A stretch of DNA of 64,000 nucleotides from Pseudomonas sp. PDM14 (GTDB lineage: Bacteria; Pseudomonadota; Gammaproteobacteria; Pseudomonadales; Pseudomonadaceae), in assembly GCF_014851905.1 (NCBI RefSeq), contig NZ_JACVAQ010000001.1, positions 1,054,001 to 1,118,000 on the forward strand, in the 5' to 3' direction. The notes beneath the pieces are model-generated. The model did no database searches and was not told where the DNA came from. It saw only the letters and a program-made list of their open reading frames with translations. Both the position numbers and the translations under genes were made by a program. This document shows positions 37,281 through 47,368 of this stretch, piece by piece. The first letter of the stretch is position 1, and every line of letters begins with the position of its first letter.

Positions 37281-38555
37281 TCAACCGTTCGGCAGATTGA
37301 CCTCGAAGCGGCAACCTTGAGGGGTCGCGCCACTGAGCGAAACCTGCCAGCCCTGGCTCTCGCAGATGCGTTGCACCAGCGACAAGCCCAGTCCCAAGCC
37401 CTCCCCCCGCGCCGCCACGCCCCTGACGAACGGCTGGAACACTGCCTCGCGCTCGGTTTCGGGAATGCCCACGCCACTGTCCTCGACGATGAAGCCGTGC
37501 TCCAGCAACTCCAAGCGAATGCGCCCGCTTTCGGTGTAGTGCAAGGCATTGCGCAACAGGTTGCCCATCACCGAACGTAGCAGCGGCGCGTTGTAGCAGA
37601 TCGCGGGAAAACGACCGGGCTGGTAGTCGAAGCGCAGCCCCTTGCCTTCGATCGCCGGGCGCCACTGCTCGACCAGCTCGTCGGCGACCATGTTCAGGCT
37701 GATCTGCGGTGTCACCCCCGGCTCCTCGCTGCGCGCACGGGCGAGCAGGAGGAAGGTCTGCACCAGGTCGCGCATTTCCTCGCTGGCGCGGGCGATGCGC
37801 TGCACCTGACGGCGTGCGCGGTCGTCCAGCGCCGGGTTGACCAGCAGCAGCTCGCAGGAGCTGGCCAGCACCATCAGCGGCGTGCGCAGTTCGTGGCTGA
37901 CGTCACTGGTGAACAGGCGCTCGCGGGTCAGCGCCCCACGCAGCAGGCCGAGGGTACTGTCGAAAGCCTCGGCCAGCTCGCCCACTTCGTCCTTGGCGTA
38001 GTCCGGCGCCATCGGTGGGGCCATGTCCAGCAACTGGTCGCGGTGACGCGCCTGGCGCGCCAGGCGCCCGACCGGCTCGATCACCTTGCGCGCCAGCAGC
38101 CAGCCGAGCAGCCCGGACAGGCCGACGGTGATCATGAAGCCGGTCAGGACCACGGCGAACAGCAGTTGCTCGCGGTCCTCGAATTCGGTCTGGTCCTGCA
38201 GCAGCACGTAGTGGCGTCCGTCCACCACTTCGGCGAAGCCGTGGTAGGAGCCGCTCTCGCGGAACACCTCATGGAAGCCTGGCGACAGGTCCACCAGGTC
38301 GTCAGGCATGGCGAAGATGCCCGGCCCGCCGCTGAAGAAGAACAACTGTCCCGGCTCGGGTTGCTGGCGCCAGTCCTCCATGGTCTCCATCTTCAGGTAG
38401 CGGCTGAGATCGCCACCCAGTTCGGCGGAGATCAGCCGCTCCTCGACGAAGTGCACAGTCTCGATGATGCCGATGGAAAAGGCGCCGCCGACCAGTACCG
38501 TCATCAAGACGAAGGCGATGACGATGCGCCGCGACAGGCTCTGCCTAAACTCCAT
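37281..38555 (-). CDS. colS: Sensor histidine kinase ColS
   Basis: 424 residues. TM1 is at about 10-30, a roughly 100-residue periplasmic domain, TM2 about 131-153, HAMP, then HisKA with the phospho-acceptor His221 (DVSHELRTPL) and a HATPase domain (VEDSGVGIPETE, GEGLGLGLSLVQ). P. putida ColS senses ferric iron and zinc; the residues I recall for this (His35, Glu38, Glu96, His105, Glu126, Glu129) are all found here at exactly those numbers, the last two forming ExxE (EDRE). The start overlaps colR by 11 bp. It phosphorylates ColR and tunes membrane and metal tolerance. Confidence 0.93.
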   Translation of the reverse strand: MEFRQSLSRRIVIAFVLMTVLVGGAFSIGIIETVHFVEERLISAELGGDLSRYLKMETMEDWRQQPEPGQLFFFSGGPGIFAMPDDLVDLSPGFHEVFRESGSYHGFAEVVDGRHYVLLQDQTEFEDREQLLFAVVLTGFMITVGLSGLLGWLLARKVIEPVGRLARQARHRDQLLDMAPPMAPDYAKDEVGELAEAFDSTLGLLRGALTRERLFTSDVSHELRTPLMVLASSCELLLVNPALDDRARRQVQRIARASEEMRDLVQTFLLLARARSEEPGVTPQISLNMVADELVEQWRPAIEGKGLRFDYQPGRFPAICYNAPLLRSVMGNLLRNALHYTESGRIRLELLEHGFIVEDSGVGIPETEREAVFQPFVRGVAARGEGLGLGLSLVQRICESQGWQVSLSGATPQGCRFEVNLPNG

Positions 38556-39228
38556 CGACCACTTCCGTCAGGCGATAGCCAACGCCGTGCACGGTGTGCA
38601 GCAGCGGTTGCGCGAACGGCTTGTCGATCACCTGGCGCAGCTGGTGCACATGGCTGCGCAGGCTGTCGCTGTCCGGACAGTCGTCGCCCCACAGCGCCTC
38701 CTCCAGCACCTCGCGGCGCACCACGTGCGGGCTCTTCTGCATCAGCAACGCAAGCAGCTTGAGGCCGACCGGGTTGAGTTTGAGCGGGCGCTTGTCACGG
38801 CTGACTTCGAGGGTGTCGAGGTCATAGCTGAGGTCGCCGACCTGCAGCAGGCGCCGCCCTCCGCCAAGGCTGCGGCGCAGCACCGCCTCGATGCGCGCGG
38901 CCAGTTCAGACAGGGCAAAGGGCTTGATCAGGTAATCGTCGGCGCCGGCCTGGAAACCCTTGAGGCGGTCGTCGAGCTGGTCACGGGCGGTGAGCATGAT
39001 CACCGGCGTGTCGCGTCGCGCATCTTCGCGCAGGCGCTGGCACAGGGTGTAGCCATCGATGCCCGGCAGCATGATGTCGAGCACGATCAGGTCGTAGTGC
39101 TCGCTGGACGCCAGGTGCAGGCCGGACAGCCCGTCCTGCGCGCAGTCCACGGTGTAGCCCTTGATACCCAGGTAGTCGGCCATGTTGGCCAGAATGTCGC
39201 GGTTGTCCTCAACCAGCAGGATACGCAT
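38545..39228 (-). CDS. colR: Response regulator ColR (OmpR/PhoB family)
   Basis: 227 residues. The receiver domain has the acidic pair Glu7-Asp8, phospho-acceptor Asp51 (LIVLDIMLPG) and the switch lysine in DDYLIKPFALSE. The C-terminal winged helix has SHVHQLRQVIDKPF and HTVHGVGYRL. Sequence matches remembered Pseudomonas ColR closely. ColRS controls LPS modification and membrane genes under zinc, manganese or iron excess. It is the first gene of the colRS operon. Confidence 0.95.
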   Translation of the reverse strand: MRILLVEDNRDILANMADYLGIKGYTVDCAQDGLSGLHLASSEHYDLIVLDIMLPGIDGYTLCQRLREDARRDTPVIMLTARDQLDDRLKGFQAGADDYLIKPFALSELAARIEAVLRRSLGGGRRLLQVGDLSYDLDTLEVSRDKRPLKLNPVGLKLLALLMQKSPHVVRREVLEEALWGDDCPDSDSLRSHVHQLRQVIDKPFAQPLLHTVHGVGYRLTEVVDGV

Positions 39229-39316
39229 AAGTCGGATTCCTCATCGAAGGCGCAACGATACCCTGTGCGCGCCGCCCGGCGCAGGGTTTGACGGATTTTT
39301 CACCCACCGCCCACGC

Positions 39317-39347
39317 ATAAAAAAGCCCCGCACGAGGCGGGGCTTCT
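39317..39347 (-). terminator. Terminator of groESL
   Basis: GCCCCGC/GCGGGGC around loop ACGAG, with a six-T run on the minus-strand side. It lies 23 bp past the groEL stop. Confidence 0.9.
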
Positions 39348-39369
39348 GGTACAGCAGGTGCCGGCTGGC

Positions 39370-41022
<1,653 letters not shown>

Positions 41023-41053
41023 TTAAATTCTTGGGTTAACGGAGATACGGGGA

Positions 41054-41347
41054 TCAGGCTTCGAGGACGGCGAGAATTTCGTTCTCGCTCATCACCAGCA
41101 GGTCTTCGCCGTCGACTTTGACGGTGTTGCTGCCGGAGTAAGGGCCGAATACCACTTTGTCACCGACTTTAACGGCCAGGGCACGTACTTCACCGTTGTC
41201 CAGGGCTTTGCCGGTACCGACGGCGACGATCACGCCCTGGTTTGGCTTTTCAGCAGCGGAACCCGGCAGCACGATGCCACCAGCGGTTTTCGATTCTTCT
41301 TCGCTGCGGCGGATAACGACGCGGTCGTGCAGAGGACGAAGCTTCAT
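41054..41347 (-). CDS. groES: 10-kDa co-chaperonin GroES
   Basis: 97 residues from the ATG at 41347 ([20 protein letters not shown]). The mobile loop [19 protein letters not shown] and the terminal [12 protein letters not shown] are typical. A GGAGAG ribosome binding site precedes the start. A leader of about 140 bp separates it from a sigma-32 promoter. Confidence 0.98.
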   Translation of the reverse strand: MKLRPLHDRVVIRRSEEESKTAGGIVLPGSAAEKPNQGVIVAVGTGKALDNGEVRALAVKVGDKVVFGPYSGSNTVKVDGEDLLVMSENEILAVLEA

Positions 41348-41491
41348 TGTCGATCTCTCCTGAGTAGTAGTTGTAACGAACCGGTGGACGGCACCGGCGA
41401 GTTGGCACATCCGGCGGGGCCGGTCGCGGCACGCCAAGGCGAGCCGCGGAAGTTTGTTCTGCCGTGCGACAGAAACCTTGCGGTGATGGCT

Positions 41492-41519
41492 AGATCGGGG
41501 CGGGTGGGAGCATTTCAAG
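41492..41519 (-). promoter_or_regulatory. Sigma-32 heat-shock promoter of groESL
   Basis: The minus strand has CTTGAAA (-35, 41513-41519) and CCCCGATCT (-10, 41492-41500) 12 bp apart, close to the sigma-32 consensus CTTGAAA/CCCCATNT. No CIRCE inverted repeat is present, so control is by sigma-32 rather than HrcA. Confidence 0.85.
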
Positions 41520-41557
41520 GGCCGCCGGCGATTTTTTTTGCCAGCCGCGCCAAATAC

Positions 41558-42025
41558 CTACTGATCGCGGCGCTCGTACTCGCCCTCGATCACGTTGGGT
41601 CGGGTAGCACCCGGATGCACGTGCCCCGTGCGCGCCGCCAGATCATCGGCGAACGCACGCTGGCGCAGCGCCTGCTCGGCTGCTCGACGACGCAGGCGCT
41701 CGATCATCAGGCGGCGGGTGAAGGGAATCAGGCACAGCAGGCCGAACACGTCGCTGATGAAGCCCGGCAGCAACAGCAGGCCACCGCCGACCGCGATCAG
41801 CAGGCCTTCGAACACTTCCTGCTCGGGCATCTCGCCGCGCGCCAGGCGCTCGCGTGCGCGCCAGGCAGTGGCAATACCGGCCACCCGCAGCAGGACGCTG
41901 CCGAGCACCGCGGTACCGATCACCAGCAACAGGGTGGGCAGCACGCCAATGGCACTGCCAACCTGGATCAGCAGGGCCAGTTCGATGATCGGGAACAGCA
42001 GGAACAGAAAGAGAAAAGCGCGCAT
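41558..42025 (-). CDS. fxsA: FxsA-family membrane protein
   Basis: 155 residues from the ATG at 42025 (MRAFLFLFLLFPIIELALLI). Hydrophobic segments are at about 1-20, 24-43 and 70-95. The motif RLARGEMPEQEVFEGLLIAVGGGLLLLPGF is diagnostic of FxsA (split here for length only in description). In E. coli, FxsA overproduction relieves phage T7 exclusion by the F plasmid; its normal role is unknown. It lies upstream of groES on the same strand, as in PAO1. Confidence 0.92.
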   Translation of the reverse strand: MRAFLFLFLLFPIIELALLIQVGSAIGVLPTLLLVIGTAVLGSVLLRVAGIATAWRARERLARGEMPEQEVFEGLLIAVGGGLLLLPGFISDVFGLLCLIPFTRRLMIERLRRRAAEQALRQRAFADDLAARTGHVHPGATRPNVIEGEYERRDQ

Positions 42026-42089
42026 CTGGGTTTCCTTGGCGGAAGAACGGCTTCCGAGAGTCTGTAAATGATGCCGCGCTGCGATTAAT

Positions 42090-42821
42090 TCAAGCCTCGG
42101 GCGTTTCCCCGCTTGGCCAGATCTCGGCCCGCGCCAGCAAAACCAGGGCCTGGCGTACTGCCCCGGCACTGTTACAGGATGTTGGAAAGGCCAGCCAGTG
42201 CACACTCTTGCCAATGCGCAGGTGGAAGCCCTCGCTGTCGATGCCGACCAGCTGTGCCGGTTCGTGCTGCGGCAAGCCCGACAGCTCGACGTAATGGGCA
42301 ATGGCGCTGGCGTGGTCGGCGTTCATGTGCTCGATCATGCCTCGTTCGCCTTCGCCGGCGAACGGGTTGGCCAGGGTGACCTGGTCAATCCAGTGGATCG
42401 CGCCGAAGCCGCCGATATAGCGGGCACGCACCGGCTCTAGGCGCCAGAAGTCGAAGTCGTGGGCGCTGTGGTAATCGTGCGACTCGGGAAAGTAGCGGTA
42501 ATAGCGCTCGGCCGCCGCGGCGATCTGCGTGGTGTCGTGCAATTTCACCGCCTCACCGAGCAGCGTCAGGCGGCCCACGGCCTGCACATCCTCGGCACCG
42601 CGCTCGCCGACCAGCAGCGAGCATTTCGGGTCTTTCTGCAGGTTGTGGGTGTGCTGGGCGATGCGGCTGATGAGGATCAGCGGGCGGCCCAGCTCGTCCA
42701 GGCAGTACGGCACCACCGATCCGAAAGGGAATCCGGGCATGGCTTTCGAGTGGGTGGAAAGCACCCCGCGGTATTCCTTGAGCAGCAATTCTCGTGCATG
42801 CTTTGCGGCCTTCACGCTCAC
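42090..42821 (-). CDS. HugZ-like PNPOx/heme-utilisation family protein with DUF2470 domain
   Basis: 243 residues from a GTG at 42821, chosen because an AGGAGT ribosome binding site stands five bases upstream and homologues begin [14 protein letters not shown]. The N-terminal split-barrel flavin-binding domain ([35 protein letters not shown]) resembles pyridoxamine 5'-phosphate oxidase. The C-terminal domain ([19 protein letters not shown]) is DUF2470, as in HugZ/HutZ heme-degrading proteins. Heme oxygenase activity is possible but not shown. It is divergent from the dehydrogenase gene at 42927. Confidence 0.85.
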   Translation of the reverse strand: MSVKAAKHARELLLKEYRGVLSTHSKAMPGFPFGSVVPYCLDELGRPLILISRIAQHTHNLQKDPKCSLLVGERGAEDVQAVGRLTLLGEAVKLHDTTQIAAAAERYYRYFPESHDYHSAHDFDFWRLEPVRARYIGGFGAIHWIDQVTLANPFAGEGERGMIEHMNADHASAIAHYVELSGLPQHEPAQLVGIDSEGFHLRIGKSVHWLAFPTSCNSAGAVRQALVLLARAEIWPSGETPEA

Positions 42822-42926
42822 CTTGTGACTCCTCGCGCAGATTCCGTCACAAACGGACGGGCTTTCAGAATAGCGATTTCTGAACGCCGGCGGGGCCATC
42901 AGTATTATTTGAGAGGGGAATTCCGT

Positions 42927-43685
42927 ATGCAGCTTAAAGACAAAGTCATCGTGATCACCGGCGGTTGCCAGGGCCTCGGCCGCGCCATGGGCGAGTACCT
43001 GGCCGCCAAGGGCGCCAAGCTGGCGCTGGTCGATCTCAACCAGGAAAAGCTCGACGAAGCCGTGGCCGCCTGCAAGGCTGCCGGTGGCGATGCCCGTGCC
43101 TACCTGTGCAACGTGGCCAATGAAGAACAGGTCACCCACACCGTGGCGCAGATCGCCGAAGACTTCGGCGCCATCAACGGCCTGGTCAACAACGCCGGCA
43201 TCCTGCGCGACGGCCTGACCATCAAGGTCAAGGACGGCGAACTGAGCAAGATGAGCCTGGCCCAGTGGCAGTCGGTGATCGACGTCAACCTGACCGGCGT
43301 GTTCCTCTGCACCCGCGAAGTGGCGGCGAAGATGATCGAGCTGAAGAACGAAGGCGCGATCATCAACATCTCCTCCATCTCCCGCGCCGGCAACGTCGGC
43401 CAGGCCAACTACTCCGCCGCCAAGGCCGGTGTCGCTGCCGACACCGTAGTCTGGGCCAAGGAACTGGCGCGTTACGGCATCCGTGTCGCGGGCGTCGCAC
43501 CGGGCTTCATCGAAACCGAGATGACCGGCAGCATGAAGCCGGAAGCACTGGAGAAGATGACCTCGGGCATTCCGCTCAAGCGCATGGGCAAACCGGCGGA
43601 GATCGCGCACTCGGTGGCCTACATCCTCGAGAACGACTACTACACCGGGCGTATCCTCGAACTGGACGGCGGCCTGCGCCTGTAG
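42927..43685 (+). CDS. Short-chain dehydrogenase/reductase (FabG-like)
   Basis: 252 residues from the ATG at 42927, with a GAGGGG ribosome binding site. A classical SDR with the nucleotide motif [12 protein letters not shown], the structural NNAG motif, and catalytic Ser plus YSAAK. The C-terminus [10 protein letters not shown] is FabG-like. Substrate unknown; it could reduce 3-oxoacyl thioesters or other carbonyls. It matches PA4389 in position (memory). Confidence 0.9.
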   Translation: MQLKDKVIVITGGCQGLGRAMGEYLAAKGAKLALVDLNQEKLDEAVAACKAAGGDARAYLCNVANEEQVTHTVAQIAEDFGAINGLVNNAGILRDGLTIKVKDGELSKMSLAQWQSVIDVNLTGVFLCTREVAAKMIELKNEGAIINISSISRAGNVGQANYSAAKAGVAADTVVWAKELARYGIRVAGVAPGFIETEMTGSMKPEALEKMTSGIPLKRMGKPAEIAHSVAYILENDYYTGRILELDGGLRL

Positions 43686-43693
43686 TTGCGTTT

Positions 43694-43812
43694 CGACTTG
43701 CTGCGCGTCGGCCAGTCGTCGTTAGCAGCACTCGCGGGCTTGCTCATTTACAACACGTAAACTCCGCGCCCGCGATCGCTGCTGCCTAGGCTGGCTCTAG
43801 CTCGCAAAGTCG
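43694..43812. repeat. Large imperfect palindromic intergenic element (about 119 bp)
   Basis: Paired segments share one centre near 43753: CGACTT 43694-43699 with AAGTCG 43807-43812; GCCAG 43711-43715 with CTGGC 43791-43795; GCAGCA 43725-43730 with TGCTGC 43780-43785; CGCGGGC 43733-43739 with GCCCGCG 43768-43774; TTTAC 43747-43751 with GTAAA 43757-43761. It follows the dehydrogenase stop by 9 bp and precedes a bidirectional terminator. No coding sequence is seen. It looks like a non-autonomous REP/MITE-type repeat. Confidence 0.7.
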
Positions 43813-43826
43813 AGATTTGGCCCCGT

Positions 43827-43857
43827 AAAAAAGCCCCGCATTGCGGGGCTTTTTTTG
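43827..43857. terminator. Bidirectional terminator between the dehydrogenase and DUF481 genes
   Basis: GCCCCGCA/TGCGGGGC-type stem flanked by six A and seven T. The same core stem sequence is used after mexW and groEL. Confidence 0.9.
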
Positions 43858-43874
43858 TGTCCGGCCGAGGGCTG

Positions 43875-44894
43875 TTACCAGCCCACACCGAAGCCGATGG
43901 TGTAGCGGGTTTCGTCGATCTCGCCTTCGGAGCCGCTGACCATGTCCTTCTCTGCCTTCATGTTCAGCGACGCCCAGTCGGTGACCTTGTAGCGCAGGCC
44001 CAACTCGGCATCCAGAGTGTAGTCGGCGGCGTTGCCCAGTGGCTTGCCGACTTCGCCGTTGGTGAACATCTCCACGGTCTTGCCGATCAGGTAGCGGTTG
44101 TAGTCCCACTTCATACTGACGGCGTAGAAGTTTTCCTTCTCGCCGTTGGCGTACTGATGGTCAGTGCGGTTGAGCAGCGAACCGAGGGAGAACGCACCCA
44201 GTTCGTCGTCCCAGAACTGGTAACCCGGACCGGTACCGAGGGTGCGCTGACGTTCCAGCTCCTCGACGTTGTCGTGCTTGTATTCCAGACGACCCTGCCA
44301 GAACCATTTCTCGGTGAGGAAGCGGTCGAGCGCGTACTCGGCAGCCCAGTTGTCGGCGGTGCGCACGTCGTCACTGAACTCGCGGTTGTACTCGCCTTCG
44401 GCCAGGTGGCGCCAGCGACCATGACGGGCCTGGGTCTTGAAGTCGACGTCGTAGTCGTCGGTGTCCTTCTCGGCGCGCTTGTAGTCCAGCGCCAGGTCGA
44501 TGTTGCCTTTCCAGACCAGATCCTCGACCACCGGCTTGGGCCGGATCATCTGCTCGATGCTCGCCAGCTCGACGGTCTTCGGTGTCTCGCCATTAGCCAG
44601 GATGACCTTGCCATCGTCGGCGCGCTGCAGCGACTTGGCCCGCTCGCCGGTGAAGTCGTCCTGCTTGACCAGGAGTTCCTGGCTGCTTTCCAGGGTCGCG
44701 ATCTTGTCCCAGTCGAGCGGGATGGCGCCGCCGTAGTCGGTCTGCAGCAACAGCTTGCCGCCGTCGAACAGCTTGATGGTGCCGGTCAGGCGATCACCGT
44801 TCTTCAGCCACACGGTATCGGCCAGGGCCGCACCGCTGGTGGACGCTACGACGAGAAAAAGCAGGGATCGGGAAAACAGGGGTGTGGAAAGCAT
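43875..44894 (-). CDS. DUF481 outer-membrane beta-barrel protein (YdiY-like)
   Basis: 339 residues from the ATG at 44894. The signal peptide is about 25 residues (LLFLVVASTSGAALA). An SH3-like strand region DTVWLKNGDRLTGTI, then DUF481 beta strands from about residue 125 to the C-terminus, which ends in aromatic Trp (RYTIGFGVGW), as outer-membrane barrels do. Function is unknown; E. coli YdiY is acid-inducible. A promoter with an inverted repeat over its -10 lies just upstream, which would leave a leader of roughly 30 bases. Confidence 0.85.
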   Translation of the reverse strand: MLSTPLFSRSLLFLVVASTSGAALADTVWLKNGDRLTGTIKLFDGGKLLLQTDYGGAIPLDWDKIATLESSQELLVKQDDFTGERAKSLQRADDGKVILANGETPKTVELASIEQMIRPKPVVEDLVWKGNIDLALDYKRAEKDTDDYDVDFKTQARHGRWRHLAEGEYNREFSDDVRTADNWAAEYALDRFLTEKWFWQGRLEYKHDNVEELERQRTLGTGPGYQFWDDELGAFSLGSLLNRTDHQYANGEKENFYAVSMKWDYNRYLIGKTVEMFTNGEVGKPLGNAADYTLDAELGLRYKVTDWASLNMKAEKDMVSGSEGEIDETRYTIGFGVGW

Positions 44895-44922
44895 GTCGGA
44901 TAGGCCGGCTGGTTCGCGGAAA

Positions 44923-44956
44923 CCGGGCATTATCCGCATGCCCGGCGGCTGAGCAA
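44923..44956 (-). promoter_or_regulatory. Promoter of the DUF481 gene with an inverted repeat over the -10
   Basis: The minus strand has -35 TTGCTC (44951-44956), a 16-bp spacer and -10 GATAAT (44929-44934). CCGGGCAT (44923-44930) and ATGCCCGG (44938-44945) form a perfect 8-bp inverted repeat around the -10 box, which could be an operator. Confidence 0.4.
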
Positions 44957-45151
44957 GAACTGACCGACCGAAATCCGTCGAGTTCCCCGGCATATTCGCC
45001 GCATTTGATGACAGAACGCCGCGCCTGCGCGCCCTGGAAACCGCTGCAGCGCCCGCGTGCTGGTCATCCGGGCATCGCCTGGGGCACACTTTCAGCGCGG
45101 TGATGGCCTGACCGATCGCCGCATTTATTTCGCACACAGGCCCATTGCCAC

Positions 45152-45547
45152 ATGGTCAAGCGCAGCACGCCCTCCTCTTCCGTTCCCGCAAGCAGCGCCT
45201 TTGGCCCGGCTATCGCCAGCGCTCCGGCGGACATGCGCCGCGAGGCGCTGTACCTGACGCTGGCGCAGGTGCCGCCAGGGCATGTGGTCAGCTACGGTCA
45301 GCTCGGCGAACTGGCGGGCATGCTGCGCGCGGCACGCTGGGTCGGGCGAACGCTCAGCCAGTTGCCGGAAGGCACCAGCCTGCCCTGGCACCGGGTGATC
45401 GCCGCCGGTGGTCGCCTGAGCCTGCCGCTCGGCACGCCGGCCGGCGAGGAACAGCGGGCGCGCCTGCGCGCCGAAGGCGTCAGCGTCCACAACAACCGCG
45501 TGGATATGCGCCGGCATGGCTGGCATCCCATGCCCCGCAGCGGTTAG
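45152..45547 (+). CDS. Alkyltransferase-like protein (ATL), MGMT family
   Basis: 131 residues if the first ATG is used; an ATG at 45233 (MRREALYLTLAQV) gives 104 residues, closer to the usual ATL size. The MGMT DNA-binding domain is clear (GHVVSYGQLGELAG, ARWVGRTLSQLP). The active-site PCHR motif is PWHR (residues 78-81), with Trp in place of the alkyl-accepting Cys. ATLs bind O6-alkylguanine without repairing it and recruit nucleotide excision repair. The first 27 residues are low complexity and may not be translated. No strong ribosome binding site is seen for either start. Confidence 0.88.
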   Translation: MVKRSTPSSSVPASSAFGPAIASAPADMRREALYLTLAQVPPGHVVSYGQLGELAGMLRAARWVGRTLSQLPEGTSLPWHRVIAAGGRLSLPLGTPAGEEQRARLRAEGVSVHNNRVDMRRHGWHPMPRSG

Positions 45548-45601
45548 AGTGCGCCCTTTGTTGCAGCATCGCTGCCCCGCGCTTCACGGACTCAACGCCT
45601 A

Positions 45602-47347
45602 ATGCCCCATCGTACCTGGCGCGCCGCCCTGGCCGCCTACGCCAGCCCGGCCACGCTGGCCCTGCTTCTGCTGGGCTTCGCCGCGGGCCTGCCGTACATG
45701 CTGGTGTTCTCCACGCTTTCGGTGTGGCTGCGCGAGGCCGGCGTCTCCCGCGAAACCATAGGTTTCGCCAGCCTGATCGGCCTCGCCTACGCCTTCAAAT
45801 GGATCTGGTCGCCCCTGCTCGACCAATGGCGCCTGCCTCTGCTCGGCCGCCTCGGCCGTCGTCGCTCCTGGCTGGTGCTGTCGCAGATCCTGGTGGCCCT
45901 CGGCCTGGTCGGCATGGCCCTGTGCGACCCGCAGGAACACCTGCGCTGGCTGATGGCCACCGCCGTACTGGTGGCCTTCGCCTCCGCCACCCAGGACATC
46001 GCCGTCGACGCCTACCGCCTGGAAATCGCCGACGACAGCCGTCAGGCCGCGCTCGCCGCCAGCTACATGCTCGGTTACCGGGTCTCGGCGCTGCTCGCCA
46101 CCGCCGGCGCGCTGTACTTCGCCGAATGGTTCGGCTCGACCACCAAGGTCTACGAATACGGCGCCTGGGCCAGCACCTACCTGATTTTCGGCATCCTCAT
46201 GCTGCCCGGCCTGATCACCAGCCTGTGGATGCGCGAGCCGCACGTCGACGTGCCGGTGCAGAGCAGCACCTCGCGCTTCAAGCTCAAGGACCAGCTGTTC
46301 TCGGTGCTGATTCTGCTGGTAATGCTGATTTCCCTGCCGGCGATGATCACCGGCCTGCTCGACCAGGCCTGGCCGCGGGCGACGCTCTATGCGCTGTTCC
46401 TCGCCGTCTGCCTGTCGCCCTGGGGCCAGCGGCAGATCGCCCCGGTACGCGACCTGCTCAGCGTGCAGCGCCGGCAGCTGCTGGTCGCCGCCCGCGGCAA
46501 GGTCATTCCCAACTTCGACTTCGTCCACCAGGCCGTGTCGATGATCGTCCTGATCGTCATCCTGGTGACCGCGGCGGCAGCGGCGAAAGCCTATGTGTCC
46601 GGTGCCTGGCCCCGCGGCACCATGTACGTGCTGATCGCCCTCGCCTGCCTCTCCGCACCCGGTCGCCTGCTGATGGCGCCGGTGGTCACGCCGATCAGCG
46701 AGTTCGTCCAGCGCTACCGCTGGCACGCCCTGCTGCTGCTCGGGCTGATCGCCACCTATCGCATGTCGGATACGGTGATGGGCGTGATGGCCAACGTGTT
46801 CTACATCGACCAGGGCTTTTCCAAGGAGCAGATCGCCAGCGTCAGCAAGCTGTTCGGCCTGGTCATGACCCTGCTCGGTGCGGGCGCCGGCGGCCTGCTG
46901 ATCGTGCGCTTCGGCATTCTGCCGATCCTGTTCATCGGCGGCCTGCTGTCGGCGGCGACCAACCTGCTGTTCGTCCTGCTCAGCGACATGGGCGCCAACC
47001 TGGACATGCTGATCCTGACCATCTCCTGCGACAACTTCAGCGCTGGCCTGGCCACCTCGGCGTTCGTCGCCTACCTGTCGAGCCTGACCAACCTGAAGTT
47101 CTCGGCGACCCAGTACGCCCTGCTCAGCTCGATCATGCTCCTGCTGCCTCGGCTGATCGGCGGCTATTCAGGGGTCATGGTGGAAAGCGTCGGCTACCAC
47201 CAGTTCTTCCTGATCACCGCGTTGCTGGGCATCCCGACACTGATCCTGATCGCCATCCAGTGGAGCCGCAGGGACGTCGACGCGGTCCAGGCCGAGAGCA
47301 AGAGTGAAAGCGTATCAACCGCGGCGAAACCGGATCAGGCCGGCTGA
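45602..47347 (+). CDS. ampG: Muropeptide permease AmpG
   Basis: 581 residues. AmpG is a major-facilitator permease that imports anhydromuropeptides from the periplasm for cell-wall recycling, and so controls AmpC beta-lactamase induction. The N-terminus GFAAGLPYMLVFSTLSVWL, the LLDQWRLP cytosolic loop, and about 14 hydrophobic segments fit the long Pseudomonas AmpG. The central loop near residues 215-225 splits the two halves. It converges with the MscS-type gene. Confidence 0.93.
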   Translation: MPHRTWRAALAAYASPATLALLLLGFAAGLPYMLVFSTLSVWLREAGVSRETIGFASLIGLAYAFKWIWSPLLDQWRLPLLGRLGRRRSWLVLSQILVALGLVGMALCDPQEHLRWLMATAVLVAFASATQDIAVDAYRLEIADDSRQAALAASYMLGYRVSALLATAGALYFAEWFGSTTKVYEYGAWASTYLIFGILMLPGLITSLWMREPHVDVPVQSSTSRFKLKDQLFSVLILLVMLISLPAMITGLLDQAWPRATLYALFLAVCLSPWGQRQIAPVRDLLSVQRRQLLVAARGKVIPNFDFVHQAVSMIVLIVILVTAAAAAKAYVSGAWPRGTMYVLIALACLSAPGRLLMAPVVTPISEFVQRYRWHALLLLGLIATYRMSDTVMGVMANVFYIDQGFSKEQIASVSKLFGLVMTLLGAGAGGLLIVRFGILPILFIGGLLSAATNLLFVLLSDMGANLDMLILTISCDNFSAGLATSAFVAYLSSLTNLKFSATQYALLSSIMLLLPRLIGGYSGVMVESVGYHQFFLITALLGIPTLILIAIQWSRRDVDAVQAESKSESVSTAAKPDQAG

Positions 47348-47368
47348 TGCCACAACGGACAGTCGGCG

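Noticed and set aside
41348..41557. CIRCE element upstream of groESL
   Set aside because: No TTAGCACTC-N9-GAGTGCTAA repeat; a sigma-32 promoter explains heat control.
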